From Ornithinibacillus gellani (lineage in GTDB: Bacteria > Bacillota > Bacilli > Bacillales > Amphibacillaceae), in NCBI RefSeq assembly GCF_003730295.1, contig NZ_QTSZ01000016.1:1-57828 (forward strand): 57,828 nt of DNA. Reading direction: 5' to 3'. The translations under genes and the position numbers were made by a program. Shown piece after piece: positions 1 to 8,800 of the stretch; positions within the stretch are counted from its first letter, which is position 1, and each line of letters opens with the position of its first letter. The notes below the pieces were generated by a model. The model searched no databases, was not told the DNA's origin, and was given only the letters and a program-made list of their open reading frames with translations.

Positions 1-1
1 A

Positions 2-46
2 AAAAAAATGAAAAAAATTTTAAAAGAGGTAAAAAAACATAAATAG
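2..46 (+). CDS. 3' end of an unidentified gene entering from the left
   Basis: An open frame enters from the left edge and stops at TAG 44-46. It encodes a lysine-rich tail (KKMKKILKEVKKHK). A strong terminator follows 20 bases later, as expected for the end of a transcription unit. Too little is visible to assign a family, and the A-rich edge could produce such a frame by chance. Confidence 0.3.
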   Translation, partial: KKMKKILKEVKKHK

Positions 47-67
47 TACTCACTTTTGAACACTAAA

Positions 68-110
68 AAAACCACAGAAATGCTAAGTGTGAAAGCATTT
101 CTGTGGTTTT
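68..110 (+). terminator. Intrinsic terminator
   Basis: Perfect 17-bp inverted repeat: arm 68-84 and arm 94-110, with a 9-base loop. The right arm ends in TTTT and the left arm starts in AAAA, so it can act on either strand. It follows the short reading frame ending at 46 and directly precedes the truncated endonuclease frame. Confidence 0.75.
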
Positions 111-121
111 AACTGTCAAAC

Positions 122-715
122 ATGAGATTATTATATACATATTTTATCAGACAGTCACTTGCTTGGTGGTACATGGATGACGGGCATCTAAAAATTGTTA
201 ATGGTATACCAACAAAAATAATATTATCTACTGAAAGCTTTTCCGAACAAGAAAATATGCTATTAATTGCTTTTTTGGAACAAAAATATGGACTTGTTTT
301 CAAAACAGATAAGCAAAATAGAATTATTTTATATGATCAGTTTCAAATCAGGTACTTCTTATTCCTTATCAATCCCTATATGCAAACATGTATGTATAGA
401 AAAACAATAACAACCTTTTATCTTCCGAACGTTCAAAATCACAAAAGGACAACGTTATACCTGCCGAATTCCATCCCATTAAAACATCCAACAAAAGAAA
501 TTAATCAGACACTTCAACATCTAGATCAAATAATATTCGCATACAAGCAAAACTATTTTTATGATGCTTTTAAACAAAAAATTTCTCTATTACAACAAAA
601 CACAAAACCATATCAAATCGTCATTCATTGTACAAACTTGATGCGGCTATTATTTTTAAAGGAAGCAACCGGATTAAACTTTAGTAAAATAACAGAGCTG
701 GCATTTACTATATAA
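122..715 (+). pseudogene. LAGLIDADG homing-endonuclease-like protein, 5'-truncated
   Basis: This 197-codon frame carries the second LAGLIDADG-type motif, LAWWYMDDG (about residues 13-21), then a beta/alpha stretch ending in INPYM...MYRK, as in the C-terminal half of LAGLIDADG_2-type DNA endonucleases. Family members normally have about 100 further N-terminal residues with a first motif (GxLLGDG); these are absent. In place of that region there is a stop at 110-112 and the terminator at 68-110, and no ribosome-binding site precedes ATG 122. I therefore read it as a 5'-deleted remnant, although a second start cannot be excluded. It converges on the flagellin gene and shares its terminator. The residues after about 95 match the usual C-terminal extension of Bacillus orphan endonucleases only from memory. 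Confidence 0.55.
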
Positions 716-724
716 GTACACAAA

Positions 725-761
725 AAAGAAACTCTAACCCAACAAAGGCTAGAGTTTCTTT
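725..761. terminator. Bidirectional terminator between endonuclease remnant and hag
   Basis: 12-bp perfect stem, 725-736 with 750-761, AAAGAAACTCTA against TAGAGTTTCTTT. A-rich and T-rich flanks on both sides let it stop both converging units. Confidence 0.8.
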
Positions 762-773
762 CATTTTTGGAAA

Positions 774-1613
774 TTAACGCAGTAGTTGCAATACTCCCTG
801 TGGAGTTTGGTTAGCTTGTGCTAACATTGCCTGTGATGCTTGTGTTAAGATGTTGTTCTTTGTAAACTCCATCATTTCTTTTGCCATATCAATGTCTCTT
901 ATTCGAGATTCAGCTGCTGTTAGATTCTCCGATGCATTGTTTAAGTTATTTATTGTATGCTCTAAACGATTTTGGTTTGCCCCTAGGCTAGAACGTGCCG
1001 CGGAAACATTTTTTATCGCTGCATCAATTTTAGCCAGCTCATCATCGTGATCAAAGGTTTCTGCTGTTACATCGATATCGTTTACTTTTAAATCTGTTGA
1101 TGAGAAACCAGCTGTCTCACCTTCTGCGCCTTGATTAATAGTGATTTCCAGACTTTGCTCAGCATTTGCTCCAATTTGTAGTGTTCCTTCATACTCACCG
1201 TTAAGAAGTTTCTTTCCATTAAACTCAGTACGGTCTGCAATTCCGTCTAACTCTTTATTCAAAGCGTTAATCTCATCTTGGATATTTTGAAGTTCATCCT
1301 CACCAAGCGTTCCACCATTACCAGCTTGGATGATTAGTTCACGCTGACGTTGTAAGATTGCATGCGTTTCATTTAATGCGCCTTCAGCTGTCTGGATCAA
1401 ACTAATTCCATCCTGGGAATTTTTGGAAGCCATGTCCAATCCACGAATTTGTCCACGCATTTTTTCAGAGATTGCAAGTCCTGCTGCATCATCTCCTGCA
1501 CGGTTAATTCTGAGTCCTGAAGAAAGCTTTTCAAGTGAACTAGATACTGCATTGTTGTTTGCACCCAACTGACGATGTGTGTTAAGTGCTGAAATATTGT
1601 GATTGATAATCAT
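774..1613 (-). CDS. hag: Flagellin
   Basis: 279-residue flagellin, the subunit of the extracellular flagellar filament. The N-terminus (MIINHNISALNTH) and C-terminus (SQAMLAQANQTPQGVLQLLR) are the hallmark D0 helices. The D1 motif around SSGLRINRAGDDAAGLAISE is intact. The central variable region (about residues 140-195) is short, so the filament should have little D2/D3 decoration. A TTG two codons upstream extends the frame, but the GGAGG ribosome-binding site (minus strand of 1623-1628) is spaced correctly for ATG 1611-1613. The gene is monocistronic here, with a sigma-D promoter about 170 bases upstream and a long structured leader. The usual neighbours (csrA, fliW, fliD) are not in the window. 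Confidence 0.95.
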   Translation of the reverse strand: MIINHNISALNTHRQLGANNNAVSSSLEKLSSGLRINRAGDDAAGLAISEKMRGQIRGLDMASKNSQDGISLIQTAEGALNETHAILQRQRELIIQAGNGGTLGEDELQNIQDEINALNKELDGIADRTEFNGKKLLNGEYEGTLQIGANAEQSLEITINQGAEGETAGFSSTDLKVNDIDVTAETFDHDDELAKIDAAIKNVSAARSSLGANQNRLEHTINNLNNASENLTAAESRIRDIDMAKEMMEFTKNNILTQASQAMLAQANQTPQGVLQLLR

Positions 1614-1643
1614 GATCAATCTACCTCCATGTTTTTTATTTTA

Positions 1644-1673
1644 CTAGCAGGCCCCATCCTTGAGAAATGCTAG
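1644..1673 (-). promoter_or_regulatory. hag leader hairpin presenting a CsrA-type site
   Basis: In the hag leader the arms CTAGCA and TGCTAG (1644-1649 and 1668-1673) pair perfectly and enclose an 18-base loop. On the minus strand the loop contains CAAGGATG (1655-1662), which matches the CsrA consensus core CARGGAUG. The Shine-Dalgarno sequence itself (ATGGAGGT, about 1623-1630) holds a second GGA. In B. subtilis, CsrA represses hag by binding two such sites, one over the Shine-Dalgarno. The same logic is inferred here. Confidence 0.55.
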
Positions 1674-1782
1674 TTATATAATATCTCCTAATTTAGGAGT
1701 TATTACCTGCGATACACCTCTACATGCGCAATGTGAGTAAATATCATGCAAATCCCCCGTTATTCCAGGTGATTCATCTCTT

Positions 1783-1809
1783 ATATCGGCAGGTTATGTG
1801 GATTGTTAA
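1783..1809 (-). promoter_or_regulatory. Sigma-D (motility) promoter of hag
   Basis: On the minus strand: TTAA, 15 bases, then GCCGATAT. The -10 element is at 1783-1790 and the -35 at 1806-1809. The sigma-D consensus is TAAA-N15-GCCGATAA, so the -10 is nearly perfect. It lies about 170 bases upstream of the hag start, leaving a long regulatory leader. Confidence 0.8.
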
Positions 1810-1950
1810 ATATTTTTAAGACTTTTTTATATTATTTTTTCTATTCATATCCTCCAATAAATATACGGCTGTCCCCCTTTCTTCCCTTTATAAGGCTGAA
1901 TGATTTTTTATATTCAATATAAGAGCAATATATTTCCATCCAATTAACCA

Positions 1951-1979
1951 TTGACAACCTATAAGTGCGATATTATAGT
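1951..1979 (+). promoter_or_regulatory. Sigma-A promoter of the siderophore transporter operon
   Basis: TTGACA (1951-1956), 17-base spacer, TATAGT (1974-1979). This is a near-consensus vegetative promoter. Its start point should fall inside or just before the Fur box at 1995-2009. Confidence 0.75.
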
Positions 1980-1994
1980 TAATTGTATTGATAT

Positions 1995-2009
1995 TGATAA
2001 TCATTCTCA
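1995..2009 (+). promoter_or_regulatory. Fur box
   Basis: TGATAATCATTCTCA matches the 7-1-7 Fur consensus TGATAATnATTATCA with a single mismatch. It sits just downstream of the -10 element, a position suited to repression under iron-replete conditions. Confidence 0.8.
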
Positions 2010-2058
2010 ACTATGGATCGATCATTTACATACAATACATTCAAAGGAGAAATTGCGC

Positions 2059-2985
2059 ATGAAAAAAATATTCATTTTTAGTAGTCTACTTGTACTTATT
2101 CTCTTAGGGGCTTGCAGTAGCAAGGATGACGCAAACAAGGATAAAGATAATAGCATCAATACAGACGATGCTGGAACAATCACTTATGAATCGGAAAATG
2201 GCCCTGTCGAAGTACCCGCAAATCCGCAGCGTGTTGTTGTACTTTCCACTTATGCTGGTGATGTCATACATTTAGGTGTGCCAATTGTAGGTGCTGATTC
2301 CTGGTCCATGGACAACCCAAACTTCGCGGATGCACTGAAAGACGCAGAAGAGGTTTCCGATGAGAGCCTGGAAAAGATTATCGAACTGGAACCAGATCTT
2401 ATTATTGGATTATCCTCCATTAAAAACGTGGATAAGCTGAAAGAAATTGCACCTACCGTTACGTTTACGTATGGAAAAGTAGATTATTTACAGCAGCATA
2501 TTGAAATTGGCAAGCTATTAAATAAAGAAAAAGAGGCAACAGAATGGGTAGAGAGTTTTAAAGCGGAAGCGAAAGAACTGGGAGAAAAGATTAAAGATAA
2601 AATTGGCCCGAACGCAACTGTCTCTGTCATTGAAGACTTTGATAAACAATTATACGTCTTTGGTGACAATTGGGGACGCGGAACAGAAATCCTCTATCAA
2701 GCTATGGGATTAAACATGCCTGAATCTGTTAAGGAAATAGCCTTAAAGGATGGTTATTACGCCCTTTCGCTAGAGGTATTGCCCAAATATGCTGGTGATT
2801 ATATGATCTTTAGCCGCAGCAGTGGTGCTGACAGCTCTTATTTGGAGTCGGACACATATAAAAATATTCCAGCTGTGAAAAATGGACATGTATTTGAAGT
2901 AGATCAGCGCTCCTTCTATTTTAATGATGCAACAACGCTGGAATATCAGCTGGAATTCTTTGAAGAAAATTTTTTACAAGATTAA
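2059..2985 (+). CDS. Iron-siderophore ABC transporter substrate-binding lipoprotein
   Basis: 308-residue extracytoplasmic binding protein of the FhuD/FepB type (periplasmic-binding fold with a single long linking helix). ATG 2059 was chosen over the longer frame because AAAGGAGA (2043-2050) precedes it and it gives a clean lipoprotein signal (LILLGAC, lipidated Cys19). The promoter and Fur box also lie inside the longer frame. The segments NPQRVVVLS and LEPDLIIGLS are typical of the family. It delivers a ferric siderophore to the two FecCD permeases that follow. The overall look is closest to hydroxamate-type proteins, but the ligand cannot be read from sequence. Iron repression is indicated by the Fur box. 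Confidence 0.9.
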   Translation: MKKIFIFSSLLVLILLGACSSKDDANKDKDNSINTDDAGTITYESENGPVEVPANPQRVVVLSTYAGDVIHLGVPIVGADSWSMDNPNFADALKDAEEVSDESLEKIIELEPDLIIGLSSIKNVDKLKEIAPTVTFTYGKVDYLQQHIEIGKLLNKEKEATEWVESFKAEAKELGEKIKDKIGPNATVSVIEDFDKQLYVFGDNWGRGTEILYQAMGLNMPESVKEIALKDGYYALSLEVLPKYAGDYMIFSRSSGADSSYLESDTYKNIPAVKNGHVFEVDQRSFYFNDATTLEYQLEFFEENFLQD

Positions 2986-2992
2986 CAGGAAT

Positions 2993-3030
2993 AAAGAGGG
3001 ATTCTTAGATCATGGAATTCCTCTTTTTTA
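2993..3030 (+). terminator. Attenuator-like hairpin inside the siderophore operon
   Basis: Arms 2993-3004 and 3015-3026 pair over 12 bp with one G-T wobble and are followed by a T-run. It lies 8 bases after the binding-protein stop and 16 bases before the permease start. Such hairpins commonly raise binding-protein mRNA relative to permease mRNA. Confidence 0.55.
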
Positions 3031-3045
3031 AAGGGAAGATGCACA

Positions 3046-4056
3046 TTGCCGATAAAACACCCCAAAATTCGAAACAAAAAAATATATATTTATGCTGCAT
3101 CCATTTGTGCTTTCATTGGTATGTTTATAATTGCCATCTTATTTGGTGCTGCCAATACTTCGATTACGGATGTCTGGCTTGCCATCACAACCAATCGGAC
3201 GCAGGAACCTATTTCAGTCATACGGGATTTTCGGTTACCAAGGGAATTGGCAGCTGTGTTCGTAGGTGCTGCGCTAGCTGTAGCCGGAGCAATCATGCAA
3301 GGAATGACTAGGAATCCACTAGCAGATCCCGGCTTGCTTGGGCTCACAGCAGGCGCGAACGCTATTTTAGCTATCACCATGGCCTTTTTTCCGGATATTC
3401 ATTATTTCGGGATTATGATTGCCTGTTTTATCGGTGCAGCAATAGGTGCTGGTATGGTTTATGGGATTGGTGCACTTGGTGGCGGGAAGCTTTCTTCTTT
3501 TCGTATTGTACTTGCTGGTGCAGCAGTATCCGCATTGCTCTATGCAGTTGAACAGGGAGTTGGAATTTATTTCAAGGTTTCCAAGGATATATCGATGTGG
3601 ACTGCTGGAGGCTTTATCGGGACGACCTGGACGCAGCTATATGTAATCGTGCCTTTTATTGTATTTGGTATCCTTTTGGCCATTGGACTAGCCAAACAGC
3701 TCACGATTCTTAGTTTGAATGAAGAAGTCGCAATTGGCTTGGGACAAAATACGGCCATGATCAAAACCATCTTATTCCTAGTCGTGATTATACTTGCAGG
3801 AACAGCTGTTGCATTGGTGGGGAATATTGCTTTTGTCGGCCTAATGATACCGCATATCGTTCGTGCCATTATTGGGACAGACTATCGCTCCGTCATTCCA
3901 ATGTCCGCCATTGTTGGTGCCATCTTCATGCTTTTTGCTGATACGATTGCTCGTACCTTAAATGCGCCATTTGAAACACCAATTATCGCAGTGGCAGCTA
4001 TATTGGGATTACCATTTTTCTTGATGATTGTGCGTAAAGGAAGTGCAAGCCTATGA
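3046..4056 (+). CDS. Iron-siderophore ABC transporter permease, FecCD family (first)
   Basis: 336-residue polytopic membrane protein of the FecCD/BtuC family. Family landmarks include LPRELAAVFVGAALA near residue 65, GMTRNPLADPGLLG, and the ATPase-contacting loop near NEEVAIGLGQN. About nine to ten hydrophobic segments are seen. No in-frame ATG is available near the 5' end. The start is TTG 3046, preceded by AAAGGGAAG. It forms the import channel with the next permease. The operon carries no ATPase, as in Bacillus feu-type operons that use a shared ATPase encoded elsewhere. Confidence 0.9.
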   Translation: MPIKHPKIRNKKIYIYAASICAFIGMFIIAILFGAANTSITDVWLAITTNRTQEPISVIRDFRLPRELAAVFVGAALAVAGAIMQGMTRNPLADPGLLGLTAGANAILAITMAFFPDIHYFGIMIACFIGAAIGAGMVYGIGALGGGKLSSFRIVLAGAAVSALLYAVEQGVGIYFKVSKDISMWTAGGFIGTTWTQLYVIVPFIVFGILLAIGLAKQLTILSLNEEVAIGLGQNTAMIKTILFLVVIILAGTAVALVGNIAFVGLMIPHIVRAIIGTDYRSVIPMSAIVGAIFMLFADTIARTLNAPFETPIIAVAAILGLPFFLMIVRKGSASL

Positions 4057-5069
4057 TTCGTTCAACAGGTGTAAAAAAACAACGTCTTTTATTTATTCTA
4101 TTTATCATACTCATCCTGATAACCGCCATGATCAGTATCCGAATCGGATTCTCATCCTTAACCTATGATCGGATTTTACCAACGTTATTCGGCCAAGGTG
4201 ACTTTAAAGAGTCATTCATTTTATTTTCTGTGCGCTTGCCACGAATCGTGATTACAATCTTGGCGGGAATGGCACTTGCCTTATCTGGTGCGATTTTACA
4301 AGGAATCACTAGAAATGACCTTGCTGATCCAGGCATTATCGGAATTAATTCTGGGGCTGGCGTTGCAGTTGCACTATTCTTTTTGTTTGCCCCTATTGAC
4401 GTCGGCAAATTTGCTTATATGCTTCCACTTGCAGCATTTATCGGCGCCATGATTACGGTAATCTTGATTTATTTATTTTCCTTTGACAAAAACAATGGTT
4501 TACAGCCAGTCAAATTTGTCCTAGTGGGTGTTGGGTTTTCCATGGCGCTATCGGGGCTGATGGTGGTGCTTATATCCTCCACAGATCGTGAAAAGGTTGA
4601 TTTCATTGCTAAATGGTTGGCGGGAAATATTTGGGGAACGGATTGGCCTTTTATTTGGGCAATGCTACCATGGCTACTCATTCTCATACCATTTACACTA
4701 TACAAAGCCAATCGATTAAATGTACTTGGGTTAAGTGAGCAGGTCGCGATTGGAATCGGCGTTTCCGTTGATAAAGAAAGATTGATATTGCTTATCACAG
4801 CAGTTGCATTAGCCGCTTCTGCTGTATCTGTCACCGGTGGAATTGCTTTTATCGGCTTAATGGCACCACATATTGCAAAGGCATTAGTTGGACCAAGAAA
4901 TCAATTATTTATTCCGATGGCCATCTTAATTGGCGGCTGGCTACTATTACTGGCAGATACCATCGGGCGAAATATCGTTCAGCCAGACGGCATCCCAGCA
5001 GGCGTCATGGTCGCCCTAATAGGAGCACCCTATTTTATGTACTTACTAATGACCTCAAACCAGACCTGA
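4053..5069 (+). CDS. Iron-siderophore ABC transporter permease, FecCD family (second)
   Basis: 338-residue FecCD permease. Its ATG overlaps the stop of the previous gene by 4 bases (ATGA), which indicates translational coupling. It shows LPRIVITILAGMALALSGA, ITRNDLADPGIIG and the coupling loop SEQVAIGIG, then LMAPHIAKALVG. It should pair with the upstream permease as a heterodimer. No ATPase follows; the next 800 bases are decayed sequence. Confidence 0.9.
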   Translation: MIRSTGVKKQRLLFILFIILILITAMISIRIGFSSLTYDRILPTLFGQGDFKESFILFSVRLPRIVITILAGMALALSGAILQGITRNDLADPGIIGINSGAGVAVALFFLFAPIDVGKFAYMLPLAAFIGAMITVILIYLFSFDKNNGLQPVKFVLVGVGFSMALSGLMVVLISSTDREKVDFIAKWLAGNIWGTDWPFIWAMLPWLLILIPFTLYKANRLNVLGLSEQVAIGIGVSVDKERLILLITAVALAASAVSVTGGIAFIGLMAPHIAKALVGPRNQLFIPMAILIGGWLLLLADTIGRNIVQPDGIPAGVMVALIGAPYFMYLLMTSNQT

Positions 5070-5118
5070 TATAGGGAATGACATTAAAACCATGCTCCCT
5101 AGGAAGGGGGCGATAAGC

Positions 5119-5244
5119 ATGCTTCTACCACATCACAATATCCTTATTCCTTTTTTCTATAATATATCAAGAAGGAATTTTCAACTTTTAAAAAACAGGA
5201 ATGGAATCACATATGATAATAAACAAATATCCGCGTTATTTTAA
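5119..5244 (+). CDS. Small ORF of doubtful status
   Basis: 41-codon frame starting ATG 5119 behind a strong ribosome-binding site (AGGAAGGGGGCG, 5101-5112). The peptide has a hydrophobic N-terminus and no family I recognise. It lies in a stretch of gene decay and overlaps a different-frame remnant, so it may itself be a fragment. Confidence 0.2.
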   Translation: MLLPHHNILIPFFYNISRRNFQLLKNRNGITYDNKQISALF

Positions 5245-5324
5245 GATTTTGTTTTCTACATATCGGCATACTCACTCCACTATTAGCTGTATTTTATATA
5301 TATCCAATAATATTTAATTATTAA
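5213..5324 (+). pseudogene. Frameshifted remnant of a small membrane protein
   Basis: From ATG 5213 one frame reads MIINKYPRYFKILF. After a one-base shift near 5255 another frame continues as IGILTPLLAVFYIYPIIFNY and stops at 5322-5324. The combined product would be a short hydrophobic protein. The shift is inferred from the sense of the translated sequence, not from an alignment. Confidence 0.3.
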
Positions 5325-5362
5325 ATAACGTGAATCAAACTTTTGAAAGGGGGAACAATCGT

Positions 5363-5784
5363 ATGATAAAACATTTGACGAGTCAGAAATAACATTTCAT
5401 AGCTATTAATTTACAGACTTTGTAACAAACGCAAATGTAAAACAAAGATACCCAGCATACAACGATGAGATGGCTCTATGACTATCGAATTCACATTAAA
5501 AAGTAACAGAGAGCGTTCAATCCAGAACAACACATCTATACTATATTATTATGGTTTGGCAATCATTGAAGATAGTTATTTAAATACTACGCCATCGACA
5601 CTTATACTTAAAAAAGGAGAGTCAAAAAAATTCTATCATGCATGTTTATATTTTAGATCCGGACAAATACAAGGCTGCGGAAAACGAACCATTTTTTATT
5701 GAATTCGGTCCAATAGTTTACGAGGGAGATGAAGGATCATAGGATTGGAATGAAGGTGAGATCGTCAAGAATGAACTTCCATAG
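5363..5784 (+). pseudogene. Decayed hypothetical gene with several frameshifts and stops
   Basis: A ribosome-binding site (GAAAGGGGG, 5345-5353) and ATG 5363 open a gene whose plausible product changes frame repeatedly. FDESEITFHSY, a stop, then FTDFVTNANVKQRYPAYNDE lie in one frame. Residues from 5478 onward (IEFTLKSNRERSIQNN...LKKGESKKFYHAC) lie in a second. From about 5641 the first frame resumes with HVYILDPDKYKAAENEPFF and a further in-frame TAG at 5740-5742 before the last stop at 5782-5784. The family is unknown. The segment looks like one ancestral ORF of about 140 codons carrying at least two frameshifts and two nonsense changes. Confidence 0.5.
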
Positions 5785-5837
5785 CAATAAAGAACATGGA
5801 TACTGTCCACAATATTTGTATTGATTAGAAACAAAAA

Positions 5838-5868
5838 ATTAGAAATCCATCTTCCATTCAGATGGATT
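5838..5868 (-). terminator. Terminator of the Bpr-like protease gene
   Basis: 9-bp stem (5844-5852 with 5860-5868), followed on the minus strand by TCTAATTTTTTG. It sits 15 bases beyond the protease stop codon. Confidence 0.75.
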
Positions 5869-5882
5869 CCTAACCTAATCTA

Positions 5883-8800
5883 CTAATTCACTAATTTCGC
5901 TAACGTATTTTCTACTTTTTTGCTAATTGCCTGTATGCCACCTAGTAAGGTTAAATTTTTAACTTCGTTTAACTCTAGGTAATCTGATACTACTTTCGGT
6001 ACCCGATCATGGACTAACAAAATCGCGCTATCCTTTTTAGCAGCTAATACTGCCCCCGACAATGCATCAGCATATTCTTTACCCGTAGCAACATATAATT
6101 GTTTCGCTTCCAATTTACTATATTTCGCTACTTCTATATTTGTTTCATAGCGATCATGACCGGCGAGTCGTGTTACTTTAGGTAATTGTTTTTCTATACC
6201 GGTCCCAATAACACTAGTTCCTCCAACAACAAGGGACTCTTCGATACCAAGCTGTTTTATTGTTTTCAACGTTTCTTGGGAAATCCAGTCATGTTTTGCT
6301 AACAAAATAGGAATTCCTTCTTGTGCTGCATAAGTAGCGACTGATAATGCGTCTGGGAAATCCATCCCATTTACTACCGCTACTTTATTCGTTTCATTCG
6401 TTACAACCTTTTTAGCGATTTTTGAAGCTGTTTCAAAACGGTCTTTTCCATAGATGCGCTGAATTTTAACGCCAGCATTCTGTAAGCTTTTTTCGACACC
6501 ATTACTAATCGCTTGTTCACCACCGAGTATGATTACTTCTTTAGCTCCAAGGCGTTTTATTTCCTTTTCTGTATTTTTCCAAAGTTTATTGTTCGGTGTT
6601 AACAGAATAGGTGCATCCAGTTTCTTAGAAAGTGGTACTCCCGCCAGTGCATCTGCATAATTATCACCACGTGAAAGGATTACTTTTTCTGCATTATACC
6701 AACCTTCCTTGCTGATTTCGACTGCTGTATCATATCTAATGTCCCCAGCAATGCGATTGACCTTCTCGGGATAAACAAATAAGCGTCCATTAGTTTGTTC
6801 CGTTAAAGTTTCATCTTTTCCATTTGTATAAGTTATTTCGATCATACCATCTCGTATATCAAGTTGATCTGGTATTTGCCAATGTCCTTTATAGTAACCT
6901 GGTAGGGTTTCTTTCATCTCCACCTGATTCACTACTATTTTATTATTAGGTAACTTGACTGAGAAATAGGCCTCTGCACCTCTCAAGTTGCCATGAAATC
7001 CAACGGTTAACGTATCACCTGAAATCAAAAATTCATCCTTTGATGGTTTTAAATATTTGGTTGTTAGTTTCTCACGGTGTACTGTAATGGGATCAGATTT
7101 ATCCGTAACTTGTCCTTCTACAGTTGATACAGCTATAAATTCATTGTCGCCTATTGAAAGCTCCACATCAAATTCAAATGTTCCAGTTTCATTCACTTTT
7201 TCTTTCCCCACAACTACCCCATTGTTTGTTAATTCAATAGTTGCCGTTGGTGATGCTTTACCTACGATTGTAACCGCTGGGTCAGCAGACTTCTCACCAG
7301 TACGAGGTGATGTAATTTCCGGCTTTTCCATACCATAATCTACACGTGCACGGATCATATAGTTTCCATCTTCCACAAAAGCTGGATAGAACATACCATC
7401 AAGATACTGATAGCTTCTTTTGTAATATGGATTTCCATTATCTGTTGCTAAACCAAGTGCGTCTGGATAGTCCAATGTTTGGACATATACCATATAAAAA
7501 TCACCGTCTACCTTAATGTTATGCTCTCTTAAATCAACAACCGTCCAATCATCTAACTGGGCTTCAGCTTTTATAGGTCCAGCTAGCTTATTTCCCGGTA
7601 AGCCATTGTTACCCTTAGCATCCCATACTTCCACTGCGAATTCTGTTTGTGGGCTTTCCGAGTAACCCTTATCTATAAAATGAAATACACCATCAGTAAC
7701 TACAGCTGATTTCTTTCCTTCTGGCAGAGACATTCTTACCGCCCAACCTACACCTCCTGCAAAGTACATGCTTCCATTATCTACTTTGCCATTGTCATAT
7801 CCTAACTCTCCGCCTGGATATGTATAAAAAGGATCTAGTTTGACATCAACGGTCTTCCCTTTTTGATCTATTGTTATTTCAACGGATTGATCATGGTACC
7901 CTGGCGCAGTAACCATCAATGTGTAACGACCTTCATATGCTTCTAATTCGTATTTTCCTTTACCATCTGACTGTACTTCCGGAATGTTAGCATCTTCGAC
8001 CAACTGCACTGTTGCATTTGTAATGACCTCATTCGTTGCACGATCTGTAATCGTACCCGTGATTATCCCTTTAGGTATTTCGGTTAATACAAACTTTGCT
8101 GTTGCAGAAGCTTCTTTTTCAAAAGATATTGCTTGTTGGTTAGTAAAGTGACCATATGCCGTCGCTTCCACAGTAAAGTCTCCGACCGGATGAATTAACG
8201 TAAAAGATCCGTCTGCTGGCTCCGCTTTTGTGGAACGATTTGTCTCTTTTACAGTAACGGCTCCGACTAATGGTTTGGCTGACTCTGCTTGCACTATCGT
8301 TCCTTCTAATTTACCCAGTCCACCCTGTAGTGATTCGACAGCATTATATATATTAATCAGCCCATGTCCATACCCATTGTTTGGACTCTCTTTATATTCA
8401 TCGTCTATAAGCTTTGTTGCTGTGTTTTTCATTAATTCCTTCATCTCTTGGATGCTCTTTCCTGAATCAAACTGGGTTAATAACGCAATTGCACCCGCTA
8501 CAGCAGGACTTGCCATGGAAGTACCATTTTTTTTGCCATAATCTCCTCCAGGAATAGCGGAACGAATTTCAACACCTGGGGCAGCAATATCCGGTTTGAT
8601 GTCTTCGTATGGTGAAGGTCCTCGTAACGAAAAACCCGCTACCTGATTATCCTTATCAATTGCACCAGTTGCAAAAGATTCTGGGTAATTGGCTGGATCT
8701 GGAATGGAGCCATCTCCTCCAGGGTTAAATAAATCTGTATTTCCTGCAGAAAACACAGGAAAAATACCAGCAGCTATCCATGCCTTTACAACATCACGAT

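Noticed and set aside
3012-3311. 99-residue ORF overlapping the first FecCD permease
   Set aside because: It is out of frame with a clear FecCD permease and has no family resemblance.
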